Below, one piece after another: positions 6,978 through 16,026 of a DNA stretch of 64,000 nt. A program made the translations under genes and the position numbers. Position 1 is the stretch's first letter; each line of letters opens with the position of its first letter. Location: the NCBI RefSeq assembly GCF_001677275.1, contig NZ_CP016177.1, positions 1,178,001-1,242,000 of the forward strand, in the 5' to 3' direction. Below the pieces are notes generated by a model. That model was not told the origin of the DNA and made no database searches. It worked only from the letters and a program-made list of their open reading frames with translations. This DNA is from Vibrio breoganii. Its GTDB lineage: Bacteria > Pseudomonadota > Gammaproteobacteria > Enterobacterales > Vibrionaceae.

Positions 6978-8123
6978 TTATTCGGTATCGATATACCAAT
7001 AACCCTTGTTGATTAAGTCGCAAAGTAGCGATACATTCGCCGCCGCAATGCCACTTGGGAAGTCATCAACAGTAAGCTGCTGTTGGCCGCAAAGTAGCTT
7101 TATGATTGAACTGTCTTCTTCGGAGACCTTGATCACTTCTCCGTTAATATAGGCAATGCTTTCATCCTGCTCATGATACAGAGCGCGTAAGCCAGCTACT
7201 TTTTCAATGCTGCCACCAGACAGAAGATGATTTGCCACTTCTTCACTTTCCCACAAAGGTTCAGGGGTAATGATATTTAACTGATGACGCGACTGACTTA
7301 GCAAACAACCCATAAAGTCATTCACGCGGTGCTCATCTTCCATTGATGCTAATAGCATCTCCGTTAAGGAATTTAGGTCGCTAGTGCTAATCTGACCAAA
7401 GTTATCCTGCGTCTTCATCTCTGGCTTGTGCAGGTGCACATCACCAACATCGTTGGCTAAGATGTAGTCTGCGAAATTGCTGATCAGCTCTTGTTCTTTT
7501 GGAGAACGAAAGCCGATAGAAAAGCTCATTGACGGTTCAAGTGCAAACCCGTCATGTGGAAACCCTGGTGGTATATATAAGATGTCCCCTGGCTCAAGGA
7601 CTTGGTCAATGATGGCTTCAAAGCCTTCGATTTGACGTAAAGCACTGTGTTGATTGGTTTCAACATATTGGCCTTCATCCTTTGCGCCAACGCGCCAATG
7701 GCGTTTACCACTGCCTTGCACAATAAACACATCATACTGGTCAATATGCGGACCCACACCGCCATCCTTGACTGAGTAGCTGATCATCAAATCATCGAAC
7801 AACCACTGTGGCATGGCCTTAAATGGTTCAACAAGCTCCGCGGCACCTTGATGCCAGTGGTTTGCAGCCTGAACGATGATTGACCAGTTCGTTTCATCTA
7901 GTGAAGCATATTTATCTTCGTTAAAAGGACCATGCTCTGCGATCCACTCACCATCTTTATTAGAAACATAACGCGAGTCGACTTCTTCTTCCATAGTCAG
8001 TCCCGCTAGCTCTTCAGCGGAGATAGGGTCTTGGAAGTTAGCAAAACCGCCCTTAATGATAGTGGGTTTCTTTTGCCAGAATTCAGCCAAAAACTGTTGC
8101 AGTGAAATCGTCAATTGATACAT
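6978..8123 (-). CDS. roxA: RoxA (YcfD), ribosomal protein uL16 arginine 3-hydroxylase
   Basis: A 381-residue JmjC/cupin dioxygenase, against 373 in E. coli YcfD. It uses Fe(II) and 2-oxoglutarate to hydroxylate an arginine of ribosomal protein uL16. The iron ligands are visible as PHIDQYD (His and Asp near residues 125 and 127) and the second histidine in GFPHDGF near 187; KRHWRVG precedes the jelly-roll strands. A winged-helix C-terminal region follows. ATG 8123 is preferred over the longer in-frame start at 8150 because AAGG lies upstream at good spacing and the family begins MYQL. Confidence 0.9.
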   Translation of the reverse strand: MYQLTISLQQFLAEFWQKKPTIIKGGFANFQDPISAEELAGLTMEEEVDSRYVSNKDGEWIAEHGPFNEDKYASLDETNWSIIVQAANHWHQGAAELVEPFKAMPQWLFDDLMISYSVKDGGVGPHIDQYDVFIVQGSGKRHWRVGAKDEGQYVETNQHSALRQIEGFEAIIDQVLEPGDILYIPPGFPHDGFALEPSMSFSIGFRSPKEQELISNFADYILANDVGDVHLHKPEMKTQDNFGQISTSDLNSLTEMLLASMEDEHRVNDFMGCLLSQSRHQLNIITPEPLWESEEVANHLLSGGSIEKVAGLRALYHEQDESIAYINGEVIKVSEEDSSIIKLLCGQQQLTVDDFPSGIAAANVSLLCDLINKGYWYIDTE

Positions 8124-8194
8124 GTTAAACCTTGATAATGTAAGCCACACTTGTGTCTGGCTATGGGTATAAATTTGATGGTTTGTTTGTCTTT

Positions 8195-8223
8195 AGATGC
8201 CCGAAGTGTGTTATCGGGCATCT
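8195..8223 (-). terminator. Hairpin after TrmH-like gene
   Basis: AGATGCCCGA and TCGGGCATCT form a ten-base stem with a nine-base loop just beyond the 3' end of the methyltransferase gene. The T-tract is weak. Confidence 0.6.
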
Positions 8224-8239
8224 AATTCAACAAACAGAC

Positions 8240-8746
8240 CTAAACCTTGAGACGATTATTCACATCACGACTTTGGAGAACGCGCTCAGCATGATCAATC
8301 TCTTGATTTGACTTCGCTAGACGGTCGTACAGAAGCACATTGACCGTTGCAGCCAGGTTCATACAGCCAATAGTTGGCACGTAAACAACGGCATCGGCCT
8401 TATCAACCACTTGCTGAGGGATTGAACCATCCTCTGGTCCAAATATGTATAGCGCTTTCTCAGGGTGTTGAAATTGAGGCAGTGGCGTTGCACCTTCGGC
8501 AAGCTCAACACAGACAATCTTTGTGTCTTGGTCGAGTTCATCGGTAAGGGATTCCATCTGTTTTAGGTCTATTTTCCCTGTCATATCCTTGGTGTCGGTA
8601 TGGTACTTGGCCGCTTGAGCAAAGCGCGTTCCGGTAAAGCGAACCTCACTTGCTTGGTAACACCCAGCTGCGCGCATAACTGCGCCGACATTGGTTGGGC
8701 TTTTAGGGTTACATAGGCCAATCATGGAAATAGAATTTTTAGACAT
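8240..8746 (-). CDS. TrmH (SpoU)-family RNA methyltransferase
   Basis: A 168-residue SPOUT-fold methyltransferase. Motif 1 is NPKSPTNVGAVMRAAGCYQA, motif 2 IFGPEDGSIPQ and motif 3 IGCMNLAATVNVLLYDR, which together form the knotted S-adenosylmethionine site. The length matches stand-alone TrmL/TrmH-like enzymes that 2'-O-methylate RNA; the target base is not determined. It forms a single transcription unit between roxA and metC. Confidence 0.88.
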   Translation of the reverse strand: MSKNSISMIGLCNPKSPTNVGAVMRAAGCYQASEVRFTGTRFAQAAKYHTDTKDMTGKIDLKQMESLTDELDQDTKIVCVELAEGATPLPQFQHPEKALYIFGPEDGSIPQQVVDKADAVVYVPTIGCMNLAATVNVLLYDRLAKSNQEIDHAERVLQSRDVNNRLKV

Positions 8747-8842
8747 TGTTGCTCCGCGCTACTGAATGTTCGCCAAAAATGGCCGAACCTGCTTCTTACT
8801 GCGGGCAGTATATAGGTCTAGCGAAGAAATAGAAGAGTAAAA

Positions 8843-8872
8843 ATAATAGACCTCCCTCGAGTGGGGAGGTCT
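8843..8872 (-). terminator. Terminator after metC
   Basis: AGACCTCCC (8848-8856) pairs with GGGAGGTCT (8864-8872); the minus strand continues with ATTATTTTTA. It lies 12 bases beyond the metC stop. Confidence 0.75.
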
Positions 8873-8883
8873 CAGAAGAAAAA

Positions 8884-10107
8884 TTAACTTACTGCGCTTT
8901 CTTCGGCTTGAAGAACAGCGTTATAGCGAGCAAAGCCCACCTCGAGATCTTTGATAAGATCGTCCACGTTCTCAAGACCGATATGAAGGCGGAATAGAGT
9001 GCCAGTGAAATTCGGGTTTGCTACCGTTCTTAGGCTATTGAAGCTTCTTGGCTCATTAGCAAGAATCAAACTCTCATAGCCGCCCCAAGAGTAACCCATA
9101 CCAAACAGTTCCATTCCATCGAGTAGGGCGGTGGTTGCTTTGGTGTTTTGGCTCTTCATGACAAATGAGAACAAGCCATTGCCGCCGGTAAAGTCACGTT
9201 TGAAGTATTGGTGGCCAGGGCAGGTTTCAAGTTCTGGGTGGCGAACATGATCAACTTCGGGTCTAGTGGCTAACCACTTAGCGACTTTCAAGCTGTTTTG
9301 CTGGTGCTGCTTGAGGCGTACATCTAGGGTGCGAATACCACGCAGGCCGAGATACGCATCATCAGGTGACACGCATTGTCCCATCAGATAGCTATTTTCA
9401 CGCAATTGATCCCAGTATTTTTCAGTCGCGATAGCCGTACCTAGCATGACATCAGAGTGTCCCACAATGTATTTTGTGGCGGCTTGAACTGAGATATCGA
9501 CGCCAAATTCAAAGGGTGAAAAGTGCAGGCCTGCGGACCAAGTATTATCCAACATAACGATCATATCGTTCTGGTGTGCAATCTCTGCAAGCAGAGGGAC
9601 GTTTTGCACTTCCATGGTCACTGAACCAGGAGATTCCAAGAAAAGGAGCTTAGTGTTTGGCTGGATAAGGTCTTGTATCTCTTCGCCAATGGTTGGCGTG
9701 TAGTAGGTCGTCTCAACACCAAGGCGCTTTAGCATAGTGTTGCAGAAGTCGCGTGTTGGTTCGTAACAGGTATCCACCATTAGGATGTGATCGCCTGTTT
9801 CTACAAAAGATAGGATTGCGTTTGAGATAGCCGCAGTGCCACATGGGTAAAGGGCGCAACCAAAGCCACCTTCAAGCTCAACCATAGCGTCTTGGAGTGC
9901 GAAATGAGTTTGGGTGCCGCGGCGACCATAAAATAGTGCTTTATTGGTTCTGTTGATGGCCGCTTGGTTTTTCTCAGCTACCGTATCGAACAAGATCGTC
10001 GATGCGCGCTGTACGGGTGGGTTGACCACTCCATGGGTGTATTTTTTATCTCTACCCGCACTGATAAGTTGCGTAGTTTTTGTCACTGGAGATTTGCTCT
10101 TTGCCAT
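8884..10107 (-). CDS. metC: MetC, cystathionine beta-lyase
   Basis: A PLP-dependent enzyme of 407 residues that cleaves cystathionine to homocysteine, pyruvate and ammonia in methionine synthesis. Cys/Met metabolism features seen are FYGRRGTQTHFALQDAM near the N-terminus, MLDNTWSAG, and the PLP-binding lysine in QAATKYIVGHSDVMLG near residue 211; the C-terminal end has GMGYSWGGYESL and FRLHIGLE, typical for MetC rather than MetB. It is transcribed alone, with a terminator after it. Confidence 0.92.
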   Translation of the reverse strand: MAKSKSPVTKTTQLISAGRDKKYTHGVVNPPVQRASTILFDTVAEKNQAAINRTNKALFYGRRGTQTHFALQDAMVELEGGFGCALYPCGTAAISNAILSFVETGDHILMVDTCYEPTRDFCNTMLKRLGVETTYYTPTIGEEIQDLIQPNTKLLFLESPGSVTMEVQNVPLLAEIAHQNDMIVMLDNTWSAGLHFSPFEFGVDISVQAATKYIVGHSDVMLGTAIATEKYWDQLRENSYLMGQCVSPDDAYLGLRGIRTLDVRLKQHQQNSLKVAKWLATRPEVDHVRHPELETCPGHQYFKRDFTGGNGLFSFVMKSQNTKATTALLDGMELFGMGYSWGGYESLILANEPRSFNSLRTVANPNFTGTLFRLHIGLENVDDLIKDLEVGFARYNAVLQAEESAVS

Positions 10108-10202
10108 CTGCCTTCCCTGATGTAATTGCTATAGGGTTATTTAAACCATGAGCAGGGCAGGCAGTGCAAGAAAAATTACGTTTAATCAAGTAAATCTCAT
10201 GT

Positions 10203-11657
10203 TTATAGAACAGGACTAAACAGATAAAAAGCGCGCTCTAGGAAGCGATGTAACATACTTCGTTCACGCCAGTGATCTTCGTCTACCGTTGTCGACTGCT
10301 GTATGTAGGTTTGCTGTAGCCAATATAGTTGCTGGGTAAACTCGGCATCATCAACCACTAATGTGACCTCTAAGTTAAGCCAAAGGCTTCTCACATCAAG
10401 ATTTACCGTCCCTATTAGACAATATTGCTGGTCTATTACCACCGATTTGGTATGCAGCAATCCACCTTCAAATTCATGAATAATGACCCCAGCAGATAAC
10501 AACTCTGCATAGAAGGCTTTAGATGCCCAACCGACCATAATAGAGTCATTTTTCTTTGGAATAATGAGCTCTACTTTGACACCACGTTGTGCGGTAGTGC
10601 GGAGTGTTTGCAGTAACTCTTCGCTTGGAACAAAGTAAGGTGTGGTGATGGTCACCGCTTCACTGGCACGGCTAATGGCAATAGTCAGTACTTGCTGGAT
10701 AAGGTTCTCTGGCATGCCCGGGCCTGATGGAACCACCTGTATTGGGTGCAGCAGATTGTCTTGGTCGATATGGCACTCTGGCGGGGCAGGGAAGGAGCGC
10801 TCGCCTGTTTCAACCTCCCAGTCCCAGCAATGGATAGCTGAGAGAACGTTCACTGTTGGCCCTGTGATTCGCACCATCACGTCGACCCACATTCCAACCC
10901 CCGCATCTTGTTTGAAATACTCAGGATCTACAAGGTTCATTGAGCCCGTGTAGGCAACATTATCATCGATAACGATGATTTTTCTGTGCTGTCTCAAATC
11001 AAGACGACGCAGGAACATACGCCAAGGGTTTACCTGCAGAGCTTGAACCACCTCGACACCCGCATCTTGCATCATCTTGCACCAAGAAGAGGAGAAGAAC
11101 TTTCGGCTACCCGCAGCATCAATAAGGATCTGGCATCGCACACCTCGCTGTGAGGCTCTGATCAAAGCCGCAGACACAGCATTAGCCAAACCACCCTCAT
11201 TCCAGATGTAAAACTCCATGCGAATAATGCTTTGCGCTTGCTCAATGTCTTCGACAATCGACTTTAGAATTTTCTCTGGTGTATCTTGCAAAGATAAGGT
11301 GTTACCACAAAGGGCAGGGATGCCCATGCGCTTGGTACACAAATCATCGATATGGGTAATGTGTGTTGGCGTTTTTTCAGGAAGGTGAGCGTTACAATCA
11401 AGCAGCTTTAAGAACCAAGCTTCATAAGGGTTAAACATCGCCTGCGCGCGTTCCGCTCTTTTTTTGCCTAGGTTTAACTCTCCAAATAGGAAGTAACAGA
11501 TCACCCCGATTATTGGCAGAATATAGATAATCATTAGCCAAGCTAAAGAGACGCTAACAGAACGCCTTTTGATGACTACCCGAATGGTGACACCCGCTAC
11601 AATTATCCAGTACAACGCGATCCCGATAAGGGTCAGCGCATGATAAAATCCTTCCAT
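10203..11657 (-). CDS. clsA: Cardiolipin synthase (ClsA type)
   Basis: A 484-residue inner-membrane phospholipase D-family enzyme that condenses two phosphatidylglycerol molecules into cardiolipin and glycerol. Two N-terminal transmembrane segments (about residues 5-25 and 35-60) precede two HKD motifs: HRKIIVID near 221-229 and HTKSVVID near 399-406, each followed by GSMN or GTVN. Length and the membrane anchors match E. coli ClsA (486). It is a single-gene unit; no clear terminator follows. Confidence 0.92.
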   Translation of the reverse strand: MEGFYHALTLIGIALYWIIVAGVTIRVVIKRRSVSVSLAWLMIIYILPIIGVICYFLFGELNLGKKRAERAQAMFNPYEAWFLKLLDCNAHLPEKTPTHITHIDDLCTKRMGIPALCGNTLSLQDTPEKILKSIVEDIEQAQSIIRMEFYIWNEGGLANAVSAALIRASQRGVRCQILIDAAGSRKFFSSSWCKMMQDAGVEVVQALQVNPWRMFLRRLDLRQHRKIIVIDDNVAYTGSMNLVDPEYFKQDAGVGMWVDVMVRITGPTVNVLSAIHCWDWEVETGERSFPAPPECHIDQDNLLHPIQVVPSGPGMPENLIQQVLTIAISRASEAVTITTPYFVPSEELLQTLRTTAQRGVKVELIIPKKNDSIMVGWASKAFYAELLSAGVIIHEFEGGLLHTKSVVIDQQYCLIGTVNLDVRSLWLNLEVTLVVDDAEFTQQLYWLQQTYIQQSTTVDEDHWRERSMLHRFLERAFYLFSPVL

Positions 11658-11922
11658 TTCTCTCAGTTAATAATCAATCACTTATAGTTGTAGTGTATAC
11701 GCAAAAAGGCACTTTGTACGTCTTTTGCGAAAGAGTGTCGTAATGGGCGTGAAATTAAGCTGAGTTATTATTGAAGAGTAATCAGATTGTGAATAAGGTG
11801 TATGAAAAACCAAGGCTTTAGTGGTATCGGAGCGGCAATAGTGACAAAGGTAGGATTCACTCAGCGCTCACTATATACTTAACCCTCAATCCCAGTGACC
11901 AATCACTCATCCAGAGCCGTTC

Positions 11923-12612
11923 ATGTTTGACATAGTAGATAATCAACCCGATTTCGTGTTGATCAACAAGCACCCGGGCGTTAGCGTCCATAAAGATGAC
12001 CAAGAAACGGCTTTACTACAAGAAGTCCAAAGCGCTATCGATAGTGGGCCACTTTACCTTATTCATAGATTGGACAAGATGACCTCTGGATTGTTACTAC
12101 TGGGTAAGAATCAACAGGCAGCAAGTGAACTTTCTCAGGCGTTTGCCAAACGCGAAGTAGAGAAATTCTATCTAGCAATCTCAGATAAAAAGCCGAAGAA
12201 AAAGCAGGGACTGGTAAAGGGTGATATGGCCAAGAGCCGCCGCTCTATGTGGAAGCTTATACCAAGTAATGAAAACCCTGCCATTACCCAGTTTTTCTCC
12301 GCATCTGGCGACGGCTACCGCGTATTTATCTGTAAACCTCGTACGGGAAAGACGCACCAAATACGTGTGGCGTTAAAATCCATTGGTAGCCCTATTGTGG
12401 GTGACCCAATTTATACGCCGACTAGCCAAAGCGATAGGGGTTACCTGCATGCGTTTGCCCTTGCTTTTGAGCTTAAGGGGCAGGCCTATCGCTATCAACT
12501 TGACCCTAGCAATGACACTAGCCTTGGCGAGCTATGGCAACGAGACGCTATCAAACAACAGATTGCAAACTGGCAACAACCACAACTACTGAATTGGCCG
12601 AAAATAAAATGA
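11923..12612 (+). CDS. RluA-family pseudouridine synthase (TIGR01621 type)
   Basis: A 229-residue pseudouridine synthase with the RluA core and no S4 domain. The catalytic aspartate lies in IHRLDKMTSGLLLL (about residue 51), followed by FYLAI and the RTGKTHQIRVAL block. I recall this short subfamily as TIGR01621, whose RNA target is not established. Its stop overlaps the start of the next methyltransferase gene (ATGA), so the two RNA-modification genes form an operon. Confidence 0.88.
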   Translation: MFDIVDNQPDFVLINKHPGVSVHKDDQETALLQEVQSAIDSGPLYLIHRLDKMTSGLLLLGKNQQAASELSQAFAKREVEKFYLAISDKKPKKKQGLVKGDMAKSRRSMWKLIPSNENPAITQFFSASGDGYRVFICKPRTGKTHQIRVALKSIGSPIVGDPIYTPTSQSDRGYLHAFALAFELKGQAYRYQLDPSNDTSLGELWQRDAIKQQIANWQQPQLLNWPKIK

Positions 12613-13559
12613 CTGAAATACCCCAACCAATGAACCCACAAGCGCTTCCTGTACTTTTTTCAAAATTGAAGGAAGGGTTAGCGCTTGCGCCAACTGAAGT
12701 AAGACGCTTGTTTCACGGACGAGGTCGTACCTATGAGGGGCTCGAGCAGATCACTTGTGATTGGATTGGTCAGCACCTGGTTGTACAGCTATTTAGGCCA
12801 GTGACAAACGAATTTATGGTTGAACTCACCCAAGGGTTAGAGGCATTGGCATCCGAGCCTGATCATGCTTCAATACGTTCGATCTCAATTCAACATCGTT
12901 ATGAACACGGCGCGCCGACGCAGTTTCTTTTAGGAGAGCAACCAGACAAGGTTGAGGTGGTGGAGTCCGGTCTGAAATACTGGATGAATATCTCTTCCAA
13001 TCAAAATTCTGGTTTGTTCTTAGATATGCGCCTAGGCCGAGATTGGGTGAGAGAAAACTCTGAGGGCAAGAACGTCCTTAACCTATTCTCTTATACCTGC
13101 GGTTTTTCGGTTGCGGCGATTGCTGGTGGAGCCAGCCAGGTGGTGAATGTGGATATGGCACGCTCATCTCTTAGCCGAGGGCGCGACAACCATCACTTGA
13201 ACAAGCAAGAGGTGAGCCGAGTTAAGTTTCTTGCCCATGATATCTTTAAATCTTGGGGCAAGATCAAACGCATGGGGCCATACGATTTAATCATCTCGGA
13301 TCCGCCGTCTTTCCAAAAGGGTAGCTTTGCTCTAACCAAGGATTATCAGAAGATCCTGCGACGCCTGCCGGATTTACTCACAGAGAACGGTCAAGTGATG
13401 GCTTGCGCTAATTCACCAGCGGTCACTTCTGATTTTGTCATTGACGGTATGGCGGAGCATGCCCCAACGCTCAATTACTTACAACGTTTGGACAATCCGC
13501 CAGAATTTGCCGATGTAGACCCAGAAGCCAGCTTAAAGGTACAACTGTTTAGTCGTTAA
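12609..13559 (+). CDS. Class I SAM-dependent methyltransferase, RlmK-like
   Basis: A 316-residue protein with the SAM fold: motif I NLFSYTCGFSVAAIAGGASQ near 158-180, VNVDMARSSLSRGRDNH as motif II, and the catalytic DPPSFQKGSF near 231, a pattern shared with rRNA m5C/m2G methyltransferases such as RlmI and the C-terminal half of RlmKL. ATG 12609 is chosen because it overlaps the upstream stop as ATGA; the earlier in-frame ATG at 12534 lies well inside the synthase gene. The substrate is probably RNA, inferred from the fold and the partner. Confidence 0.82.
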   Translation: MTEIPQPMNPQALPVLFSKLKEGLALAPTEVRRLFHGRGRTYEGLEQITCDWIGQHLVVQLFRPVTNEFMVELTQGLEALASEPDHASIRSISIQHRYEHGAPTQFLLGEQPDKVEVVESGLKYWMNISSNQNSGLFLDMRLGRDWVRENSEGKNVLNLFSYTCGFSVAAIAGGASQVVNVDMARSSLSRGRDNHHLNKQEVSRVKFLAHDIFKSWGKIKRMGPYDLIISDPPSFQKGSFALTKDYQKILRRLPDLLTENGQVMACANSPAVTSDFVIDGMAEHAPTLNYLQRLDNPPEFADVDPEASLKVQLFSR

Positions 13560-13573
13560 CTTGACGCTGGAAA

Positions 13574-13616
13574 CAAAAAAAGGCCAAAGTAGTTATTTCT
13601 ACTTTGGCCTTTTTTA
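13574..13616. terminator. Bidirectional terminator
   Basis: AGGCCAAAGTAG (13581-13592) pairs with CTACTTTGGCCT (13599-13610), six-base loop, with an A-run before and a T-run after, so it can stop transcripts from both the methyltransferase gene and the converging aspS operon. Confidence 0.9.
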
Positions 13617-13629
13617 TCTGTATGCTCAA

Positions 13630-14043
13630 TTATTCAGCGGCTTTCTCTTCACTGGTAGTACAGGTCTTGGAGCTAATCATTTCTTCTACAACTAACTGAC
13701 CTCGGTTATTTCGAACCTTGATGAGGTAACCGATGCCTTCTTCCATAGACGCTCTCACATCTTCAGAGCTGCAGTAATAGTTTTTCGCACTCGCAACCAA
13801 CTGATCGGCAGACTTACTGCCCGATTGGTTGTACAGCATTTCAATGATGACAATACTTCCCTTTGCTGACGCTCTAGTGATGGTCAAAGGGCCATATTCA
13901 ATTGGCAGGCTTGAAGCCAAGATCCCAGCTCGGCGATCCGCCTTGAGTTCTAGCTCTCTCTGCTTATCACCGTTTGATGAACAGCCTGCAAGAATAAGAG
14001 TGGCCAGTGCCGCGATAAACAGAGTTTTAAGTGATGAATGCAT
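13630..14043 (-). CDS. aspS: GspS/AspS-type pilotin lipoprotein
   Basis: A 137-residue predicted lipoprotein. The lipobox LILAGC puts the lipidated cysteine at residue 21. The mature part has RRAGILASSLPIEYGPLTITRASAKGSIVIIEMLY and two cysteines (about 91 in NYYC and 129 in SKTC), the layout I recall for AspS, the type II secretion pilotin of V. cholerae that carries the secretin to the outer membrane. It is the last gene of the yciB-yciA-yciI operon, three bases after yciI. The symbol rests on resemblance; another small lipoprotein family remains possible. Confidence 0.72.
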   Translation of the reverse strand: MHSSLKTLFIAALATLILAGCSSNGDKQRELELKADRRAGILASSLPIEYGPLTITRASAKGSIVIIEMLYNQSGSKSADQLVASAKNYYCSSEDVRASMEEGIGYLIKVRNNRGQLVVEEMISSKTCTTSEEKAAE

Positions 14044-14045
14044 AA

Positions 14046-14342
14046 TTAGAATACTTTTTTAAAGGGTTTGACGATAACGTTCTGATAAACGCCAGCTTCG
14101 ATGTAGGGATCAGCATCAGCCCATTCCTTGGCATCTTGCAAGGATTCAAATTGTGCGATGACGGTAGAGCCAGTAAATCCTGCTTCACCTGGATTATCGC
14201 TGTCGATTGCTGGCATTGGACCTGCGGTAAGCAAACGTCCTTGATCTTGTAGACTCTGCAAACGCTCTAGGTGCTGCTCTCGCACGCTAAGACGTTTTTG
14301 CAATGAATCTTCGACATCTTGAGAAAAAATAACATACCACAT
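14046..14342 (-). CDS. yciI: YciI family protein
   Basis: A 98-residue YciI/YCII-fold protein starting [24 protein letters not shown], with the conserved [22 protein letters not shown] ending. YciI proteins are small dimers with a ferredoxin-like fold related to muconolactone isomerases; the histidine and aspartate they share suggest an active site, but the reaction in the cell is not known. Eleven bases separate it from yciA, and three from the lipoprotein gene, so one transcript is likely. Confidence 0.88.
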   Translation of the reverse strand: MWYVIFSQDVEDSLQKRLSVREQHLERLQSLQDQGRLLTAGPMPAIDSDNPGEAGFTGSTVIAQFESLQDAKEWADADPYIEAGVYQNVIVKPFKKVF

Positions 14343-14353
14343 AGTCAGTCCTT

Positions 14354-14776
14354 TTACTTTTCAATTGCGCGAGGGCGCCCATTTTCATCGATTGCAACAT
14401 AATGGAAGGTAGCTTCGCAAACAAGATCGCGCTCACCTGTGCGCTCGCCCATAACTTTTTTGTTCCATACCTGTAATTCGATAGACATGGATGAGTTACC
14501 AATGCGGCTGCACTCTCCATGACAGCATACTATGTCTCCCACAGAAACGGGGCGTTTAAAGGTAATACTTGATACAGAGACTGTAGCAATACGTCCTTTT
14601 GAGATCTCTTTGGCAAGAATACCACCCGCCAAATCGAGTTGAGACATAATCCAACCACCAAAGATATCACCATTCGCATTGGTATCCGCTGGCATAGCGA
14701 GGGTTCTAAGTAGCATCTCGCCTCTAGGGAGGATTTTTTCGGATTGAGATGATGGGGAAGTCATTGCGTTATTCAC
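14354..14776 (-). CDS. yciA: YciA acyl-CoA thioesterase
   Basis: A 140-residue hotdog-fold thioesterase that hydrolyses a broad range of acyl-CoA esters in the cytoplasm. The family core [28 protein letters not shown] is present, including the catalytic aspartate of [10 protein letters not shown], then [18 protein letters not shown]. coli YciA is 132 residues. Its start overlaps the end of yciB by eight bases. Confidence 0.93.
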   Translation of the reverse strand: MNNAMTSPSSQSEKILPRGEMLLRTLAMPADTNANGDIFGGWIMSQLDLAGGILAKEISKGRIATVSVSSITFKRPVSVGDIVCCHGECSRIGNSSMSIELQVWNKKVMGERTGERDLVCEATFHYVAIDENGRPRAIEK

Positions 14777-15302
14777 TCTCTTTTTGCATATGTTTGTAAA
14801 TATAAATACCGGTGAGCAAGGTGAAGATCAGCGTCGCGGCGAGCAAGCCAAAGACCTTGAAGTTAACCCAAGTATCAAGCGGCAGATTGAAAGCGATGTA
14901 GACATTCAGGACGGCGCAACCTGTAAAAAACAGCGTCCAAGCCCAATTAATCTTATTCCATACACTGTCAGGCAAAGTGATCTCTTTGCCAAGCATTCCC
15001 TTGATAACCGGCTTTCCGATTAATTGAGTGACGATAAGCCCTATTGCAAATACAGCATAAACTAGGGTTACCTTCCACTTTATGAAGTTGTCATCATGCA
15101 GAAATAGGGTCATGCCACCTAAAATGGTGACCATAATAAAAGTGATGAGCTGCATCTTTTCAACTTTTTTGTACATTACGTACGTCACAATGAGTTGAAG
15201 GGCAGTGGCAACGATTAATGCCCCTGTAGCGGTATAGATGTCGTACATCTTGTACAACACAAAAAATATTATCAGGGGAATAAAATCGAGTAACTGCTTC
15301 AT
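14769..15302 (-). CDS. yciB: YciB (IspZ), inner membrane septation protein
   Basis: A 177-residue membrane protein with five to six hydrophobic segments, starting [23 protein letters not shown] and containing [27 protein letters not shown], the family signature. YciB is linked to cell-envelope synthesis and septation through interaction with division proteins. E. coli YciB has 179 residues, so ATG 15302 is preferred to the longer frame starting at 15380. First gene of the four-gene operon. Confidence 0.92.
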   Translation of the reverse strand: MKQLLDFIPLIIFFVLYKMYDIYTATGALIVATALQLIVTYVMYKKVEKMQLITFIMVTILGGMTLFLHDDNFIKWKVTLVYAVFAIGLIVTQLIGKPVIKGMLGKEITLPDSVWNKINWAWTLFFTGCAVLNVYIAFNLPLDTWVNFKVFGLLAATLIFTLLTGIYIYKHMQKESE

Positions 15303-15460
15303 TGTTCTTATTGAAATTAGCGTTTGAATCAGTCTACCTAATTGAACACATGAAATATAGCGTTGACCGGCCTTACACACCCATTAACTCTCATTAAATA
15401 CTTTGCGTCATGACAGTTTTATTTCAGACGACGCTTAATTAATCGAAAATAATTGACCTA

Positions 15461-15505
15461 GGTAGAGTAAACATTCTACCATGTGGGTAGAGTAAACATT
15501 CTACC
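15461..15505. promoter_or_regulatory. Tandem palindromic operator of the TetR regulator
   Basis: Two identical copies of GGTAGAGTAAACATTCTACC at 15461-15480 and 15486-15505. Each has inverted arms GGTAGA and TCTACC around eight bases, and the copies start 25 bases apart. They end just before the Shine-Dalgarno and start of the TetR gene, so the regulator probably represses itself and the following oxidoreductase. Confidence 0.82.
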
Positions 15506-15516
15506 TAGAGGGGATT

Positions 15517-16026
15517 ATGGTAAAAGATGAAATTGCAGGTCGTTTAGAGATCGCGTTCAGTCAGCACGGCTTTGCACAAATGAGCGTCGCTGAACTTAAA
15601 GTCGCCTCTGGTGTGAGTTTAAGAACTCTATATCGCTATTATCCATCGAAAGAGTCAATGGTGATTGGTGCGCTCGAGCATCGCCATCGGCGATATCTTG
15701 CCTTTTTAGATAATGAGTCATTTGAAAATGGAACAGAGTCGGTCATTGCACTATTCGACGCTTTAGCCCATTGGATGAGCGAAGATGCGCCAAATGGTTG
15801 CTTGTCAATGAACGCATTTTCGGCATTTCCAAATAATGACGAGGTGAACGCCGCGGTACAACAGCATAAAGAACAACTGGTTCAACTTTTAGCCCAAAGA
15901 AGCACAAGACCTGACTTGGCAATGGCGTTGTTTTTACTACATGAAGGCGTATCTCTAGCATGGCCAACTATGGGCGACCAAGCCATAGTGGCAGCGAAGG
16001 ATATGGTTAGGAAACTTTTAAAATGA
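15517..16026 (+). CDS. TetR/AcrR family transcriptional regulator
   Basis: A 169-residue regulator with an N-terminal helix-turn-helix (about residues 20-45, VAELKVASGVSLRTLYRYYPSKESM) and a ligand-binding helical domain. A strong AGAGGGG precedes the ATG. The gene sits behind a duplicated palindrome that is almost certainly its own operator, and its stop overlaps the start of the quinone oxidoreductase gene as ATGA, the usual layout for a repressor and the enzyme that acts on its inducer. The inducer is unknown, probably a reactive electrophile or quinone. Confidence 0.88.
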   Translation: MVKDEIAGRLEIAFSQHGFAQMSVAELKVASGVSLRTLYRYYPSKESMVIGALEHRHRRYLAFLDNESFENGTESVIALFDALAHWMSEDAPNGCLSMNAFSAFPNNDEVNAAVQQHKEQLVQLLAQRSTRPDLAMALFLLHEGVSLAWPTMGDQAIVAAKDMVRKLLK

